Counted from the stretch's first letter, positions 16,165 through 26,992 are shown. The stretch: DNA of 64,000 bases from Desulfovibrio sp. JY (GCA_021730285.1 CP082962.1:1054001-1118000); one strand, 5' to 3'. The notes: generated by a model from the letters alone, not told the origin. Numbers and translations: made by a program.

Positions 16165-16232
16165 GGCCGCTGCGCACCCTGCCTTTTCGTCGACTGACCC
16201 TCGATGTGGCCAGGGATGGGCGGGAATCTTTC

Positions 16233-17502
16233 ATGACGCCCTCGAGGCTGCGGTCCTGTCAGGCGTCGGCGTCCGACGCGGACCGCCCGGGTGACGGTAT
16301 GCCCCAGCCGCCGACGCTGGAAGACCTCATAGGCATCGAGCACAGCAAGCTCGGGTTTTACCAGGAGCTGCGCCAGAAGGTGCAGGAGCTCCAGGAGGCC
16401 CACGAGGAATCGGAAGTGCGGCGCCAGGAGATCGCGGCCATCCTCGACGGTATCACCGACATCATGATGGTGCTGTCCAAGGATCTGCGCATCATCTCCG
16501 TCAACCACGTCTTCCACGAGCTCTTTAACATCCCCCGACCCGAAGGGCAGCACTGCTACCGCATCTTCCGCGAGGGCGACCGGCCCTGCCCGGAGTGCCC
16601 GGCCCACCGGTCGTTTCAGTCCAATGCCGTGTGCCGCTGCATGGGGACCTTCAAGATCGGGGGCGTGGCCCGCCGCTTCGAAATGGTGGCCTCGCCCATC
16701 CACAACCCCGACAGCCCGGAGTCCCGCATCCTTATTTTCAAGCGCGACGTCACCCTGGAAACCGAATACCAGGCCAAGTATTACCAGGCCGAGAAGATGG
16801 CCACCATCGGCATGCTGGCCGCGGGCGTGGCCCACGAGATCAACAATCCGCTGACCGCCGTCTACGGCCTGGCCGAGGGCATCCGCCGTCGGCTGCCGGT
16901 CATCCGGGAGGGCGTGGACGATGCCCTGTACGGGGACGTGGCCGAATACACCGAAACGATTCTCATGGAATGCCGGCGCTGCCGCGACATCGTGCGCTCC
17001 ATGCTGTCCTTCTCCCGGCCCCACACCCTGGCCTTCTCGCCGGTGTGCCTAAACGAGGTCGTGACGGACACCCTGAACATCCTGCGCGGCCACCTCGAGG
17101 AGCGCGGCAAGCAGGGCCTGCGCCTGACCGTCAACCTGTTCGATCCCCTGCCCACCGTGCCCGGCGACGAGGCCCAGCTCAAGCAGGTGCTTTTGAACAT
17201 CCTCGTCAACTCCATGGACGCCATTGCCGGCGAAGGCGAAATCACCATCACCACGCACCCGGAAAACGACAACACCGTCAACCTGTCCGTCGAGGACACC
17301 GGCTGCGGCATTCCGCCGGAAAACATGGACAAGCTCTTCAATCCCTTTTTCACCACCAAGCCCGTGGGCAAGGGCATCGGCATCGGCCTTGCTGCCTGCT
17401 ACGGCATCGTGCGCGAACACCACGGCCTTATCGAAGTGGCCAGCGAAGTGGGACTCGGCACCCACGTCACGGTGAAACTCCCCTTGGACAGCGGCCAATC
17501 CA

Positions 17503-17510
<8 letters not shown>
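16233..17510 (+). CDS. PAS-domain sensor histidine kinase
   Basis: The protein (425 residues from ATG 16233) has a short coiled segment, a PAS domain (about residues 75-190, EIAAILDGITDIMMVLSKDL to the RDVTLETEY end) with Cys-containing CPECPAH that might bind a ligand or metal, a HisKA domain with phospho-acceptor His in GVAHEINNPLTAVYG, and a HATPase domain with N box LVNSMDAI, G1 DTGCGIP and G2 GKGIGIGLA. No membrane segment is visible, so it should sense a cytoplasmic signal. The frame is open from 16068, but GGCGGGAA precedes 16233 and a hairpin lies upstream. It overlaps the regulator gene by 8 bases and is its likely partner. Confidence 0.88.
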
Positions 17511-18834
<1,324 letters not shown>

Positions 18835-18836
18835 GG

Positions 18837-18867
18837 GCGCGCCGCCGGCACCGGGCGGCGCGCGTTT
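18837..18867 (+). terminator. Hairpin terminator after the response regulator
   Basis: A 10-bp GC stem (GCGCGCCGCC at 18837-18846 with GGCGGCGCGC at 18854-18863) is followed by GTTT. It begins 2 bases after the stop codon and marks the end of the kinase-regulator unit. Confidence 0.75.
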
Positions 18868-18958
18868 CCTGCCGGTTTCCTCCCGTCCCCATTGGTGATA
18901 ACGCTCGGCGCGGGCAGCGCTTTTCGCGCTGCTTACTGGACTGCCGCCAACCGCCGGG

Positions 18959-19774
18959 ATGCCCATGCAAAGTGCCGAAGTCGCCGCCTACTGGGAAGCC
19001 AACGCCGGACAGTGGACCCGCCAGAGCCGGGCCGGCCTCGACGTGTACCGGGACGTGCTCAACACGCCGCTTTTTCTGGCCATGCTCCCGGCCATCGACG
19101 GCCGCGACGGGCTGGACATCGGCTGCGGCGAGGGGACCAACACCCGCCGGCTCGCCCGGCTCGGGGCGAGGATGCGCGCCCTCGACATCGCGCCGACCTT
19201 CCTGCGCCATGCCCGCGAGGCCGAGGCCGCCACTCCCCTTGGCATCGACTTTCTGCTCGGCGACGCCCTGTCCCTGCCGTTTGCCGATGCCGCCTTTGAT
19301 TTCGCCACCGCGTTCATGTCGCTGATGGACATGCCGAACCACGAGCGCGCCCTGGGCGAAGCCTGGCGGGTGCTGCGCCCGGGCGGCTTCCTCCAGTTCT
19401 CCATCCTGCACCCCTGCTTCGCGCCGCCGTATCGCAAGGTGCTGCGCGAGCCCGACCAGTCGGTGCGGGCCATCGAGGTCGGGCGCTATTTCGAGACCGA
19501 GGGCGCGCATCTCGACACCTGGTGGTTCTCCAGCCTGCCGCGGGAGCGGCGAAGCGAAGTCCCCCCCTTCCAGGTGCCCTACTTCCACCGCACCCTAAGC
19601 GACTGGCTCAACGCCATCTGCCAAACAGGCTTCGTGATCGAGCGCCTCGGCGAACCGACGGCCACGCCCCAACAGGCCCAGGCCGTCCCCCTGGTGGCCG
19701 ACACCCGGGTCACCCCGCTTTTCCTGCACATCCGCGCCGGCAAACCGGCCGCCACCGTCAGCCGGCCCGCCTAG
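18959..19774 (+). CDS. Class I SAM-dependent methyltransferase
   Basis: The 271-residue protein has the class I methyltransferase core: motif I LDIGCGEGTNTRRLA (about residues 52-66), ALDIAP after strand 2, LLGDALSLPFAD (about 99-110), and motif III LRPGGFLQFSILHP. It belongs to the Methyltransf_11/UbiE-like group. C-terminal FHRTLSDWLNAICQTGFVIE is typical of small-molecule methylases of this group. The substrate is unknown. An ATG six bases later (18965) is equally possible. It appears to be a single gene followed by a long AT-rich control region. Confidence 0.85.
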   Translation: MPMQSAEVAAYWEANAGQWTRQSRAGLDVYRDVLNTPLFLAMLPAIDGRDGLDIGCGEGTNTRRLARLGARMRALDIAPTFLRHAREAEAATPLGIDFLLGDALSLPFADAAFDFATAFMSLMDMPNHERALGEAWRVLRPGGFLQFSILHPCFAPPYRKVLREPDQSVRAIEVGRYFETEGAHLDTWWFSSLPRERRSEVPPFQVPYFHRTLSDWLNAICQTGFVIERLGEPTATPQQAQAVPLVADTRVTPLFLHIRAGKPAATVSRPA

Positions 19775-20088
19775 TCGCGCGCCCCGGCGCGGCTCCTTCC
19801 GACACGCCCCCCCGCGTCCGTCCGTCCCCCCCCGGGGCGGACGGGACTTGCGCCTGGCCCGCTTTTCGCTCCAGTACATCGATACTGCTTAAAATAACAT
19901 ATCGAAATCGGCGTGCATCTTTTATGTTATCAATAATACAATACGGTTGATACATAGAGAATTCGGCGTTATGGTGCCTTTTGACCCATTGATGCACTCA
20001 AACTGGATCAAAATTACTTTTTCTCAATCAAACAAATAAAATCAGGATGTTATATGCAAATTAAGGGAGTTGGCCGTACCGGCGGTAG
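19775..20088. other. AT-rich gene-free region before the moeA-like/mop operon
   Basis: No gene is supported. After a GC-rich 90 bases the sequence becomes strongly AT-rich (about 19880-20065), unusual for this chromosome. Such regions often hold promoters, bending sites or binding sites for nucleoid proteins. No clear sigma70 promoter could be assigned. The control sites proper begin at about 20089. Confidence 0.5.
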
Positions 20089-20126
20089 TGTCAGCGTGTC
20101 ACACTGGCAGACGATATCGCGTGACA
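20089..20126 (+). promoter_or_regulatory. Candidate activator binding sites (TGTCA repeats)
   Basis: Two direct TGTCA copies (20089-20093 and 20097-20101) and an inverted pair TGTCAC (20097-20102) / GTGACA (20121-20126) lie 50-85 bases before the sigma54-like promoter, the usual place for an enhancer-binding protein. They resemble the GACACAGTGTC palindrome upstream of adh. Confidence 0.45.
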
Positions 20127-20173
20127 GTCCCGGCCAATCCTCCCAATTCCTGGTTTTCCGCGCCTAAATTTGT

Positions 20174-20189
20174 TGGCCTGCTTCTTGCT
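20174..20189 (+). promoter_or_regulatory. Sigma54-type -24/-12 promoter of the moeA-like/mop operon
   Basis: TGGCCTGCTTCTTGCT fits the consensus TGGCACG-N4-TTGCW, with GG and GC 12 bases apart and a full TTGCT. Transcription would begin near 20201, giving a leader of about 300 bases before the first gene. Confidence 0.75.
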
Positions 20190-20401
20190 GCCTTATTGAG
20201 ACCTATGTCGCGTCAATCCGCTTATGCAAGCAACGCCGGGGAAAAACATCCCCTTTCCAAACAGCGTTCGCCGGCTGGAAGATTGCATGCGCGCGACGTC
20301 GATGTGGCTGGAGCGTGTTTTTCCGCACAACAAGTCGCCCCAGCCCATTCCCGGACCGCAGCAACAACGGGCGCGAATTCCGCCGCGTCATGGCGACAGG
20401 A

Positions 20402-20426
20402 ATCACGCTTCATAAAAAAGCGTGAT
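20402..20426 (+). other. Hairpin in the operon leader
   Basis: ATCACGCTT and AAGCGTGAT form a perfect 9-bp stem around a 7-base A-rich loop, within the long untranslated leader about 80 bases before the first ATG. No T run follows. It could be a regulator site or an RNA control element. It does not match a molybdenum-cofactor riboswitch as far as can be judged by eye. Confidence 0.4.
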
Positions 20427-20508
20427 ACAATAATCCGAAGCGCCATCCGCCGCAACACAACAGGACCGGCCGACACGATAGGCCGCGTCTGACCCGGGAG
20501 AGAGATTC

Positions 20509-21531
20509 ATGCGCAGCATTCCCGTCGAAACGGCCCAGGGCATGGTCCTTTGCCACGACATCACCCGCATCGTGCCGGGCGAGGGCAAGGGACCCGCTTT
20601 CCGCAAGGGACATATCATCGCCCCCGAGGACATCCCGGTCCTTTTGCGCCTGGGCAAGGAACACATCTACGTCTGGGATCTGGCCGAGGGGCTGGTCCAT
20701 GAGGACGACGCGGCCGGGCGCATCGCCCGGGCCATCGCCGGCGAAGGCATCACCTTCACCCAGCCCTGCGAGGGCCGCATCAACCTGCTGGCCGACCGGC
20801 GGGGGCTGCTCAAGATCAATGTCGACGCCCTGCGGCGCTGCAATTCCATCGACGAGGTGACCATCGCCACCATGCATGGCGACACCGTGGTTTCCGAGGG
20901 GCAGATGCTGGCCGGCACCCGGGTGGTGCCGCTGGTCGTGGCCGCCGAGAAGCTCGACGCGGTGGAGAAGGTCACGGCCGAGACCGGCCCGCTGGTCATG
21001 GTGCGCCCGTTTAAGCCGCTGCGCGTGGGCGTGGTCACCACCGGGGGCGAGGTCTACCACGGCCGCATCAAGGACAAGTTCGGACCGGTCCTGCGCCGCA
21101 AGTTCGACGACCTCGGCTGCTCGGTCATACGGCAGGTCATCGTGCCGGACGACAAGGACATGACCGTGCGCGCCATCCGCCAGCTTCTGGCCGACGGCGC
21201 GGAGATGATCGCGGTCACGGGCGGCATGTCGGTCGACCCCGACGACCTGTCCCCGTCGTCGATCCGGGCCGCCGGCGGCGAAGTCGTCACCTACGGCTCC
21301 CCCACCTTCCCCGGGGCAATGTTCATGCTGGCCTACCTCGGCGACGTGCCCGTGGTGGGGTTGCCCGGGTGCGTCATGTACCACAAGGCCAGCATATTCG
21401 ATTTGACGGTGCCGCGGCTGGTGGCCGGCGAAAAGCTGACCCGGGCCGACATCGTGGAACTCGGGCATGGGGGCCTGTGCGCCATGTGCCCGGAATGCCG
21501 CTACCCGCTTTGCGGGTTTGGCAAGAGCTGA
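20509..21531 (+). CDS. MoeA-like molybdopterin-binding protein
   Basis: The 340-residue protein has the MoCF-biosynthesis fold of MoeA/MogA: LRVGVVTTGGEVYHGRIKD (about residues 172-190), the VTGGMSVDPDDLSP motif (about 237-250) and VPVVGLPGCVMY. MoeA inserts molybdate into molybdopterin. Unlike MoeA, it has a shorter N-terminal part and ends in a Cys-rich tail, CAMCPECRYPLCGFGKS, which might bind a metal. It is the first gene after the sigma54-like promoter and sits next to the molybdenum enzyme gene, so a dedicated role in loading that enzyme is likely. GGGAGAGA precedes the ATG. Confidence 0.85.
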   Translation: MRSIPVETAQGMVLCHDITRIVPGEGKGPAFRKGHIIAPEDIPVLLRLGKEHIYVWDLAEGLVHEDDAAGRIARAIAGEGITFTQPCEGRINLLADRRGLLKINVDALRRCNSIDEVTIATMHGDTVVSEGQMLAGTRVVPLVVAAEKLDAVEKVTAETGPLVMVRPFKPLRVGVVTTGGEVYHGRIKDKFGPVLRRKFDDLGCSVIRQVIVPDDKDMTVRAIRQLLADGAEMIAVTGGMSVDPDDLSPSSIRAAGGEVVTYGSPTFPGAMFMLAYLGDVPVVGLPGCVMYHKASIFDLTVPRLVAGEKLTRADIVELGHGGLCAMCPECRYPLCGFGKS

Positions 21532-21665
21532 GGAGGAAACGGCCTCGGCCGTCTTTTCCGGAAAAGCTCGCGCGAAGCGGCAGCGGACAGCGTGCCTGCG
21601 CCCCTGGCAAGCGGCGTGCGTATCGGCGGAAACGGAAATCCTCTAACCAGAGCACGGAGAAACGC

Positions 21666-24416
21666 ATGGAAATTGCAAAAAAACTGGAAAAAATCTGGGT
21701 CGTGAACGGCATTGAGCGCAAGCTCATTGTCGATCCCGACGCCTTCCTGTCCGAAGTGCTGCGCGAGCAGATGCATCTGGTCGGCACCAAGGTCGGTTGC
21801 GGCAAGGGCCAGTGCGGCGCCTGCTCCGTCATCCTCGACGGCAAGGTCGTGCGCGCCTGCATCACCAAGGTCCGCCGCATCGACAACTTCGCCAACATCA
21901 CCACCATCGAAGGTCTGGGCACGCCCCAGAACCTGCATCCGCTGCAGGTGGCCTGGGTGGTCAACGGCGCCGCCCAGTGCGGCTTCTGCACCCCGGGCTT
22001 CATCATGTCCGCCAAGGGCCTGCTGGACGAAAATCCCAAGCCCACCCGCGAGCAGGTCCGCGACTGGTTCCAGAAGCACAAGAACGTGTGCCGTTGCACC
22101 GGCTTTATTCCCCTGGTCGACTCGGTCATGGACGCCGCCAAGGTGCTGCGCGGTGAGATGACCCTCGACATCAACCACAACTTCCCGGCCGACGGCAATA
22201 TCTTCAACTCCCGTGCGCCGCGTCCCTCCGGCGTGGCCAAGGTCACCGGCCAGTGGGCTTTCGGCGACGACCAGAAGCTCCAGCTGCCCGCCGACACCCT
22301 GCACCTGGCCATCGTCGAGGCGCGGGTCTCCCACGCCAACATCAAGGGCATCGACGTCTCCGAGGCCCTGAAGGTGGAAGGCGTCCACAGCGTCATCACC
22401 GCCAAGGACGTCAAGGGCAAGAACCGCATCACCGGCCTGATCACCTTCCCCACCAACAAGGGTGACGGCTGGGATCGTCCGATCCTGTGCGACGAGAAGG
22501 TGTTCCAGTACGGCGACGCCATCGCCCTGGTCGCCGCCACCTCCGAAAAGATCGCCCGCGCCGCCGCCGAGCTGGTCAAGGTCGACCTGGAAGTCCTGCC
22601 GGCCTACATGAACGCGCCCGCGGCCATGGCCGAAGACGCCATCGAGATCCACCCCGGCACCCCGAACACCTACTACAAGCAGGGCCTGGTCAAGGGCGAC
22701 GATCCCGCGCCGTTCTTCAGCAGCCCCGACTGCGTGGTGGCCGAAGGCAGCTACTACACCCAGCGCCAGCCCCACCTGCCCATCGAGCCTGACGTCGGCT
22801 ACGCCATGTACGACGAGGACGGCATCCTGCGCATCTACTCCAAGTCCATCGGCCTGTACCTGCACCTGTACATGATCGCCCCGGGCCTCGGCGTCGAACC
22901 GGACAAGATCGCGCTGATCCAGCTGCCCACAGGCGGCACCTTCGGCTACAAGTTCAGCCCGACCATGGAAGCCCTCGTCGGCGCGGCCACCATGGCCACC
23001 GGCCGTCCCTGCCACCTGCACTACAACTACGCCCAGCAGCAGTACTACACCGGCAAGCGCTCCCCGTTCTGGACCACCGGCAAGGTGGCCGCGGACAAGA
23101 AGACCGGCAAGATCAAGGGCACCCAGCACGAGTGGATCTGCGACCACGGCCCCTACTCCGAATTCGGCGACCTGCTGACCCTGCGCGGCGCCCAGTACTT
23201 CATGGCCGGCTACGGCATCCCGAACATGCGCGCCGTGGGCTACTGCGTGTGCACCAACCATGGTTGGGGTTCGGCCTTCCGCGGCTACGGTTCGCCGGAG
23301 ATCATGTTCCCCTCCGAAGTGCTGATGGACGAGCTGGCCCTCAAGGGCGGCTGGGATCCGCTGGAACTGCGCTACGCCAACTGCTACCGTCCGGGCGACA
23401 CCACCCCGACCGGACAGGTGCCTGATTCCTTCATGTATCCGGAGATGATCGACATCCTCCGGCCCAAGTACAAGGAAGCCCTGGCCAACGCCAAGCGCCA
23501 CTCCACCGACACCCTGAAGAAGGGCGTGGGCGTGGCCTTCGGCATTTACGGTTCCGGCCTTGACGGCGCCGACTCCGCCGGCTCCGATGTCGAGCTCAAC
23601 GCCGACGGCACCATCACCATCTTCAACACTTGGCAGGACCACGGCCAGGGTTCCGACCTGTCCACCCTGTGCGTCGCCCACGAGGCCTTAAAGCCCCTGG
23701 GCATCCCGGCCTCCAAGCTGAAGATCTTCCTGAACGACACCAGCAAGTGCCCGAACTCCGGCCCGGCCGGCGGTTCCCGCTCCAACGTCCTGGTCGGCAA
23801 CGCCATCATCAACGGCTGCCAGCAGCTGCTTGACGGCATGCGCAAGCCCGACGGCACGTTCCGCACCTACGACGAAATGGTCAAGGAAGGCATCAAGACC
23901 AAGTACAACGGCACCTGGACCCAGCCGGCCACGGACTGCGATCCGGATACCGGCCAGGGCAACCCGTTTGCCTGCTACATGTACGGCCTGTTCATGGCCG
24001 AAGTGACCGTGGACACCACCACCGGCAAGACCCAGGTCGACAAGATGACCCTCGTCGAGGACGTGGGAACCCTGACCAACCGGCAGACCGTCGACGGCCA
24101 GAACTGGGGCGGTCTCGCCCAGGGCATCGGCCTGGCCCTCACCGAGGACTTCGAGGACATCAAGAAGCACTCCTCCCTGGCCGGCGCCGGCGTCCCCTAC
24201 ATCAAGGACGTCCCCGACGTCATGGAGCTGATCTACGTCGACTCGCCGCGTGAACACGGCCCGTTCGGCGCGTCCGGCGTGGGCGAAGTGCCGCTGTGCG
24301 GTCCGCACCCGGCCATCATCAACGCCATCGCCAATGCCACGGGCGGCGCGTTTGTCCGTCACCTCCCGGCCTACCCCGAGAAGGTGCTCGCCGCCATCAA
24401 GGAGCTTGGCAAGTAA
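21666..24416 (+). CDS. mop: Molybdenum aldehyde oxidoreductase (xanthine oxidase family)
   Basis: The 916-residue enzyme oxidises aldehydes to acids and closely matches Desulfovibrio gigas Mop (907 residues). Both [2Fe-2S] sites are complete: C45, C50, C53, C65 and C105, C108, C142, C144, each 5 positions later than in D. gigas. The active-site Glu lies in GASGVGEVPLCGP (E874). The large Mo domain has GGTFGYKF, FRGYGSPE and GGSRSN. There is no FAD domain, as in Mop. The cofactor in this family is molybdopterin cytosine dinucleotide. Codon use is strongly biased like adh, suggesting high expression. ATG 21666 follows a GGAGA site. Confidence 0.95.
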   Translation: MEIAKKLEKIWVVNGIERKLIVDPDAFLSEVLREQMHLVGTKVGCGKGQCGACSVILDGKVVRACITKVRRIDNFANITTIEGLGTPQNLHPLQVAWVVNGAAQCGFCTPGFIMSAKGLLDENPKPTREQVRDWFQKHKNVCRCTGFIPLVDSVMDAAKVLRGEMTLDINHNFPADGNIFNSRAPRPSGVAKVTGQWAFGDDQKLQLPADTLHLAIVEARVSHANIKGIDVSEALKVEGVHSVITAKDVKGKNRITGLITFPTNKGDGWDRPILCDEKVFQYGDAIALVAATSEKIARAAAELVKVDLEVLPAYMNAPAAMAEDAIEIHPGTPNTYYKQGLVKGDDPAPFFSSPDCVVAEGSYYTQRQPHLPIEPDVGYAMYDEDGILRIYSKSIGLYLHLYMIAPGLGVEPDKIALIQLPTGGTFGYKFSPTMEALVGAATMATGRPCHLHYNYAQQQYYTGKRSPFWTTGKVAADKKTGKIKGTQHEWICDHGPYSEFGDLLTLRGAQYFMAGYGIPNMRAVGYCVCTNHGWGSAFRGYGSPEIMFPSEVLMDELALKGGWDPLELRYANCYRPGDTTPTGQVPDSFMYPEMIDILRPKYKEALANAKRHSTDTLKKGVGVAFGIYGSGLDGADSAGSDVELNADGTITIFNTWQDHGQGSDLSTLCVAHEALKPLGIPASKLKIFLNDTSKCPNSGPAGGSRSNVLVGNAIINGCQQLLDGMRKPDGTFRTYDEMVKEGIKTKYNGTWTQPATDCDPDTGQGNPFACYMYGLFMAEVTVDTTTGKTQVDKMTLVEDVGTLTNRQTVDGQNWGGLAQGIGLALTEDFEDIKKHSSLAGAGVPYIKDVPDVMELIYVDSPREHGPFGASGVGEVPLCGPHPAIINAIANATGGAFVRHLPAYPEKVLAAIKELGK

Positions 24417-24450
24417 CTGCAAGGGTCCTATCATTGCCTTAAAAATGGGC

Positions 24451-24482
24451 GACGGGACGGGCGCGCAAGCGTCCGTCCCGTC
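24451..24482 (+). other. Intercistronic hairpin between mop and the next gene
   Basis: GACGGGACGG (24451-24460) and CCGTCCCGTC (24473-24482) form a perfect 10-bp stem with a 12-base loop. No T run follows, and the next gene starts 21 bases later. It may partly stop transcription or protect the mop mRNA end, so that the enzyme is made in excess over its accessory proteins. Confidence 0.6.
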
Positions 24483-24503
24483 GTATCCCACCGGAAGGTC
24501 TTC

Positions 24504-26804
24504 ATGAATCAGCAGGAGCTGCGGGACATCGAACACCGGTGCATCGAGGAGGAACAGCCTCGCTGCCAGGCAGCCTGTCCCATCCATGTGGATGTGCGGG
24601 CATTCATGGCCAAGATGGCGTCCGGAGACCTCTCCGGCGCGCGCAAGGTCCTCGACCGCACCATGCCCCTGCCGGGCGTGCTGGCCAGGATCTGCGACCA
24701 TCCTTGCGAAGAGGTCTGCCTGCGCGAGAGCATCGGCGGCCCCCTGGCCATGGGCCATCTGGAACGGACCTGCGCCCTTGGGACCCCCACCGGCGGCAAA
24801 CCCATGTGCATGCCGGCCAAGGGCAAATCCGTGGCCGGACTCGGCGGGGACTTAAGCGCCCTGACCCTGGCCTGGGACCTGGCCAAGAAAGGCTACGCTG
24901 TCACGCTGTTAGTCCCCGGGGATGCGCCCGGAGGCGCTCTGCGCGACCTGCCCTCCGACATCCTGCCGCCCGAAGTCCTGACCGAGAGCCTGGACATCCT
25001 CGGCCGCATGGGCGTGACCGTAAAGACCGGACAGACCCTTTCCGACGATCTCCTCACCGAGGTCCGACAACATTTCGACGCCGTCTACGTGGAGTGCGCC
25101 GGGGACAATCCGCTTGGCCGCAGCCGCGCGGACGTCGATCCCGTGACCCTGGCCTACGGCCCCGAAGGCGTCTTCTGCGGCGGCTGGCCCGCCCCGGACG
25201 GCAACCGCTCCGTCATCACCCTGGTGGCCGACGGCCGCCGGGCCGGCGCTTCCGTGGACCGCTTCATTTCCGGCGCGACGCTGACCACAAGCCGGGAAAA
25301 GGAAGGCGTGGTCGCCACGCGCAGCTTCACCAGCCTCAAAGGCATTGCGACCGCGGCGCGCAGCGACCCCGACGACCCCGTCGCCGGCTACGCGCCAGAG
25401 GCCGCCAAAGCCGAGGCCGCCCGCTGCCTCCACTGCGACTGCATGGAATGCGTCAAGGTCTGCGAATACCTGAAGCACTACAAGGGCTATCCCAAACTCT
25501 ACACCCGGCAGATCTACAACAACCTTTCCATCGTCCTCGGCAACCACTACCTGAACCGCATGATCGACTCGTGCACGCTGTGCGGGCTGTGCACCGAGAT
25601 ATGCCCCGAGGACTTCTCCATGGCCGAACTGTGCCTGGACTCGCGCCGGGATATGGTCAAGCGCGGCAAGATGCCGCCCTCGGCCCACGAGTTCGCCCTG
25701 GAGGATATGGCCTTTTCCAACGGCCCGGACTGCGCGCTTGTCCGCAAGGAGCCCGGCCGGGACGCCTGCGCCCACCTCTTTTTCCCGGGCTGCCAGCTGG
25801 CCGGCGAACCCGATGGCCGCATTCCCCAGGCCTACGCCTTTCTGCGGGAAAAGCTCGACGGCGGCGTGGGCCTGGCCCTTGGCTGCTGCGGCGCGCCCGC
25901 GCTCTGGGCCGGACGCCAGCCCCTCTTCGAAGAGGTCGTGGCCGCGTTCAAGGCCCAGTGGGAGGCCCTCGGCAAGCCGCGCCTCATCACGGCCTGCTCC
26001 TCCTGCCTGTCCGTCTTCCGGCAGGCCGCCCCGGAGATTCCGGCCGTCTCGCTGTGGGAGGTCATGGAGGCCGAGACCGGGCTGCCCGAAACGACCGGCT
26101 TTTCCCCGGCCGCGCCGGTGGCCGTCCACGATTCCTGCACCTCGCGCCATAACGAGCCGCTCCAGACCGCCGTTCGCGCGATTCTGGCCAAACGCGGCGT
26201 CGCCTTCGAGGAACTGCCGCTCTCCGGCCGCTACACCGAATGCTGCGGCTACGGCGGACTGGCCGGCAACGCCCATCCGGAGCTGGCCAAGGCCATCACC
26301 GAACGCCGCGCCGCCGCCTCGGACAAGGACTTCCTCGCCACCTGCGCCATGTGCCGCGACCGGCTCTCCCACGTGGGCAAGCGGGCCTACCACCTGCTCG
26401 ACATCCTCTTCCCCGGCGACGCGACGGATGATCCGGCCACGCGGCCCGATCCCGGCTTCTCCATGCGCCACGAGACCCGAGCCCGTCTGCGCCGCCAGCT
26501 TCTGGCCGCGGTCTGGAACGAACAGGTCGACGCCAAGGCCCCTGCGGGACCGGATTTCGTGGTCAGCCCGGAAGTGCGCGCCCGCATGGAAGCGCGCCAC
26601 ATCCTCGACGACGACGTGAAACGCACCCTGGCCCATGCCGAAACCACCGGCCGCAAGTTCCTCGACCGGGAAACCGGCCATTTTCTGGCCAGCTTCACGC
26701 CGCACCGCGTCACCTACTGGGTGGAATACGTGATGGAAGGCGATGTCGCCCGGGTCTTCACCACATACAGCCACCGCATGTCCGTGAACAATGTCGGGAA
26801 GTAG
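24504..26804 (+). CDS. Pyridine nucleotide-disulfide oxidoreductase-like / dicluster / CCG-domain fusion protein
   Basis: The 766-residue protein combines three blocks. Residues 1-110 resemble the GltD-type Fe-S N-terminus (CQAACPIHVDV, CDHPCEEVC). Residues about 110-290 are a Rossmann region with a modified glycine motif (GLGGDLSALTLAWDL), so flavin or NAD binding may be altered. Residues about 305-640 hold two ferredoxin groups (CLHCDCMECVKVC, CTLCGLCTEICPED) and CCG-type Cys blocks (FFPGCQLAGE, GCCGAPALW, ACSSCLSVF, ECCGYGG, CAMCRDRL) as in HdrB/HdrD. It may be the electron acceptor partner of Mop. NCBI-style annotation uses a similar composite name for the family, as far as recalled. Confidence 0.85.
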   Translation: MNQQELRDIEHRCIEEEQPRCQAACPIHVDVRAFMAKMASGDLSGARKVLDRTMPLPGVLARICDHPCEEVCLRESIGGPLAMGHLERTCALGTPTGGKPMCMPAKGKSVAGLGGDLSALTLAWDLAKKGYAVTLLVPGDAPGGALRDLPSDILPPEVLTESLDILGRMGVTVKTGQTLSDDLLTEVRQHFDAVYVECAGDNPLGRSRADVDPVTLAYGPEGVFCGGWPAPDGNRSVITLVADGRRAGASVDRFISGATLTTSREKEGVVATRSFTSLKGIATAARSDPDDPVAGYAPEAAKAEAARCLHCDCMECVKVCEYLKHYKGYPKLYTRQIYNNLSIVLGNHYLNRMIDSCTLCGLCTEICPEDFSMAELCLDSRRDMVKRGKMPPSAHEFALEDMAFSNGPDCALVRKEPGRDACAHLFFPGCQLAGEPDGRIPQAYAFLREKLDGGVGLALGCCGAPALWAGRQPLFEEVVAAFKAQWEALGKPRLITACSSCLSVFRQAAPEIPAVSLWEVMEAETGLPETTGFSPAAPVAVHDSCTSRHNEPLQTAVRAILAKRGVAFEELPLSGRYTECCGYGGLAGNAHPELAKAITERRAAASDKDFLATCAMCRDRLSHVGKRAYHLLDILFPGDATDDPATRPDPGFSMRHETRARLRRQLLAAVWNEQVDAKAPAGPDFVVSPEVRARMEARHILDDDVKRTLAHAETTGRKFLDRETGHFLASFTPHRVTYWVEYVMEGDVARVFTTYSHRMSVNNVGK

Positions 26805-26814
26805 AAGCGGGGAC

Positions 26815-26992
26815 GCCTCCGGCGGCCAGGGGGAAACTTTTTGAAAAAAGTTTCCCCCTGGACCCCCTTCAAAAACTTTAAAGAGAATTTGTAGCTCCAA
26901 CCTATTTAACACCGTATGGGGGGTCCGGGGGGCCCTCGGCCCCCCGGTGGGGTGGTCCAGGAGGGGCAAAGCCCCTCCTGGCCGCCGGAGGC
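26815..26992. repeat. 178-bp composite repeat with 13-bp terminal inverted repeats
   Basis: Same architecture as 14341-14574: GCCTCCGGCGGCC at 26815-26827 and its complement at 26980-26992; a GGGGGAAACTTTTTgAAAAAAGTTTCCCCC-type hairpin (arms quoted in part) followed by GGACCCCCTTCAAAAACTTT; an unrelated 45-bp spacer; and a GGTCCGGGGGGCCC module ending in a GAGGGGCAAAGCCCCTC hairpin. It lacks the long central hairpin of the other copy. It lies inside the operon, 12 bases before the next ATG. Confidence 0.8.

Noticed and set aside
16068-16232. Longer N-terminus of the histidine kinase starting at 16068
   Set aside because: The extension has no domain, contains a perfect 8-bp hairpin at 16137-16164 and has a poor ribosome site. 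The start at 16233 with GGCGGGAA is preferred, though not proven.
20070-20492. Possible small gene in the leader of the moeA-like/mop operon (140 residues)
   Set aside because: It spans the activator sites, the sigma54-like promoter and the leader hairpin, and its protein is low-complexity with no good ribosome site. Treated as control DNA.
21501-23681. A 726-residue open frame antisense to mop
   Set aside because: mop matches a characterised enzyme residue by residue at its cofactor sites. The antisense frame has no motif or ribosome site.
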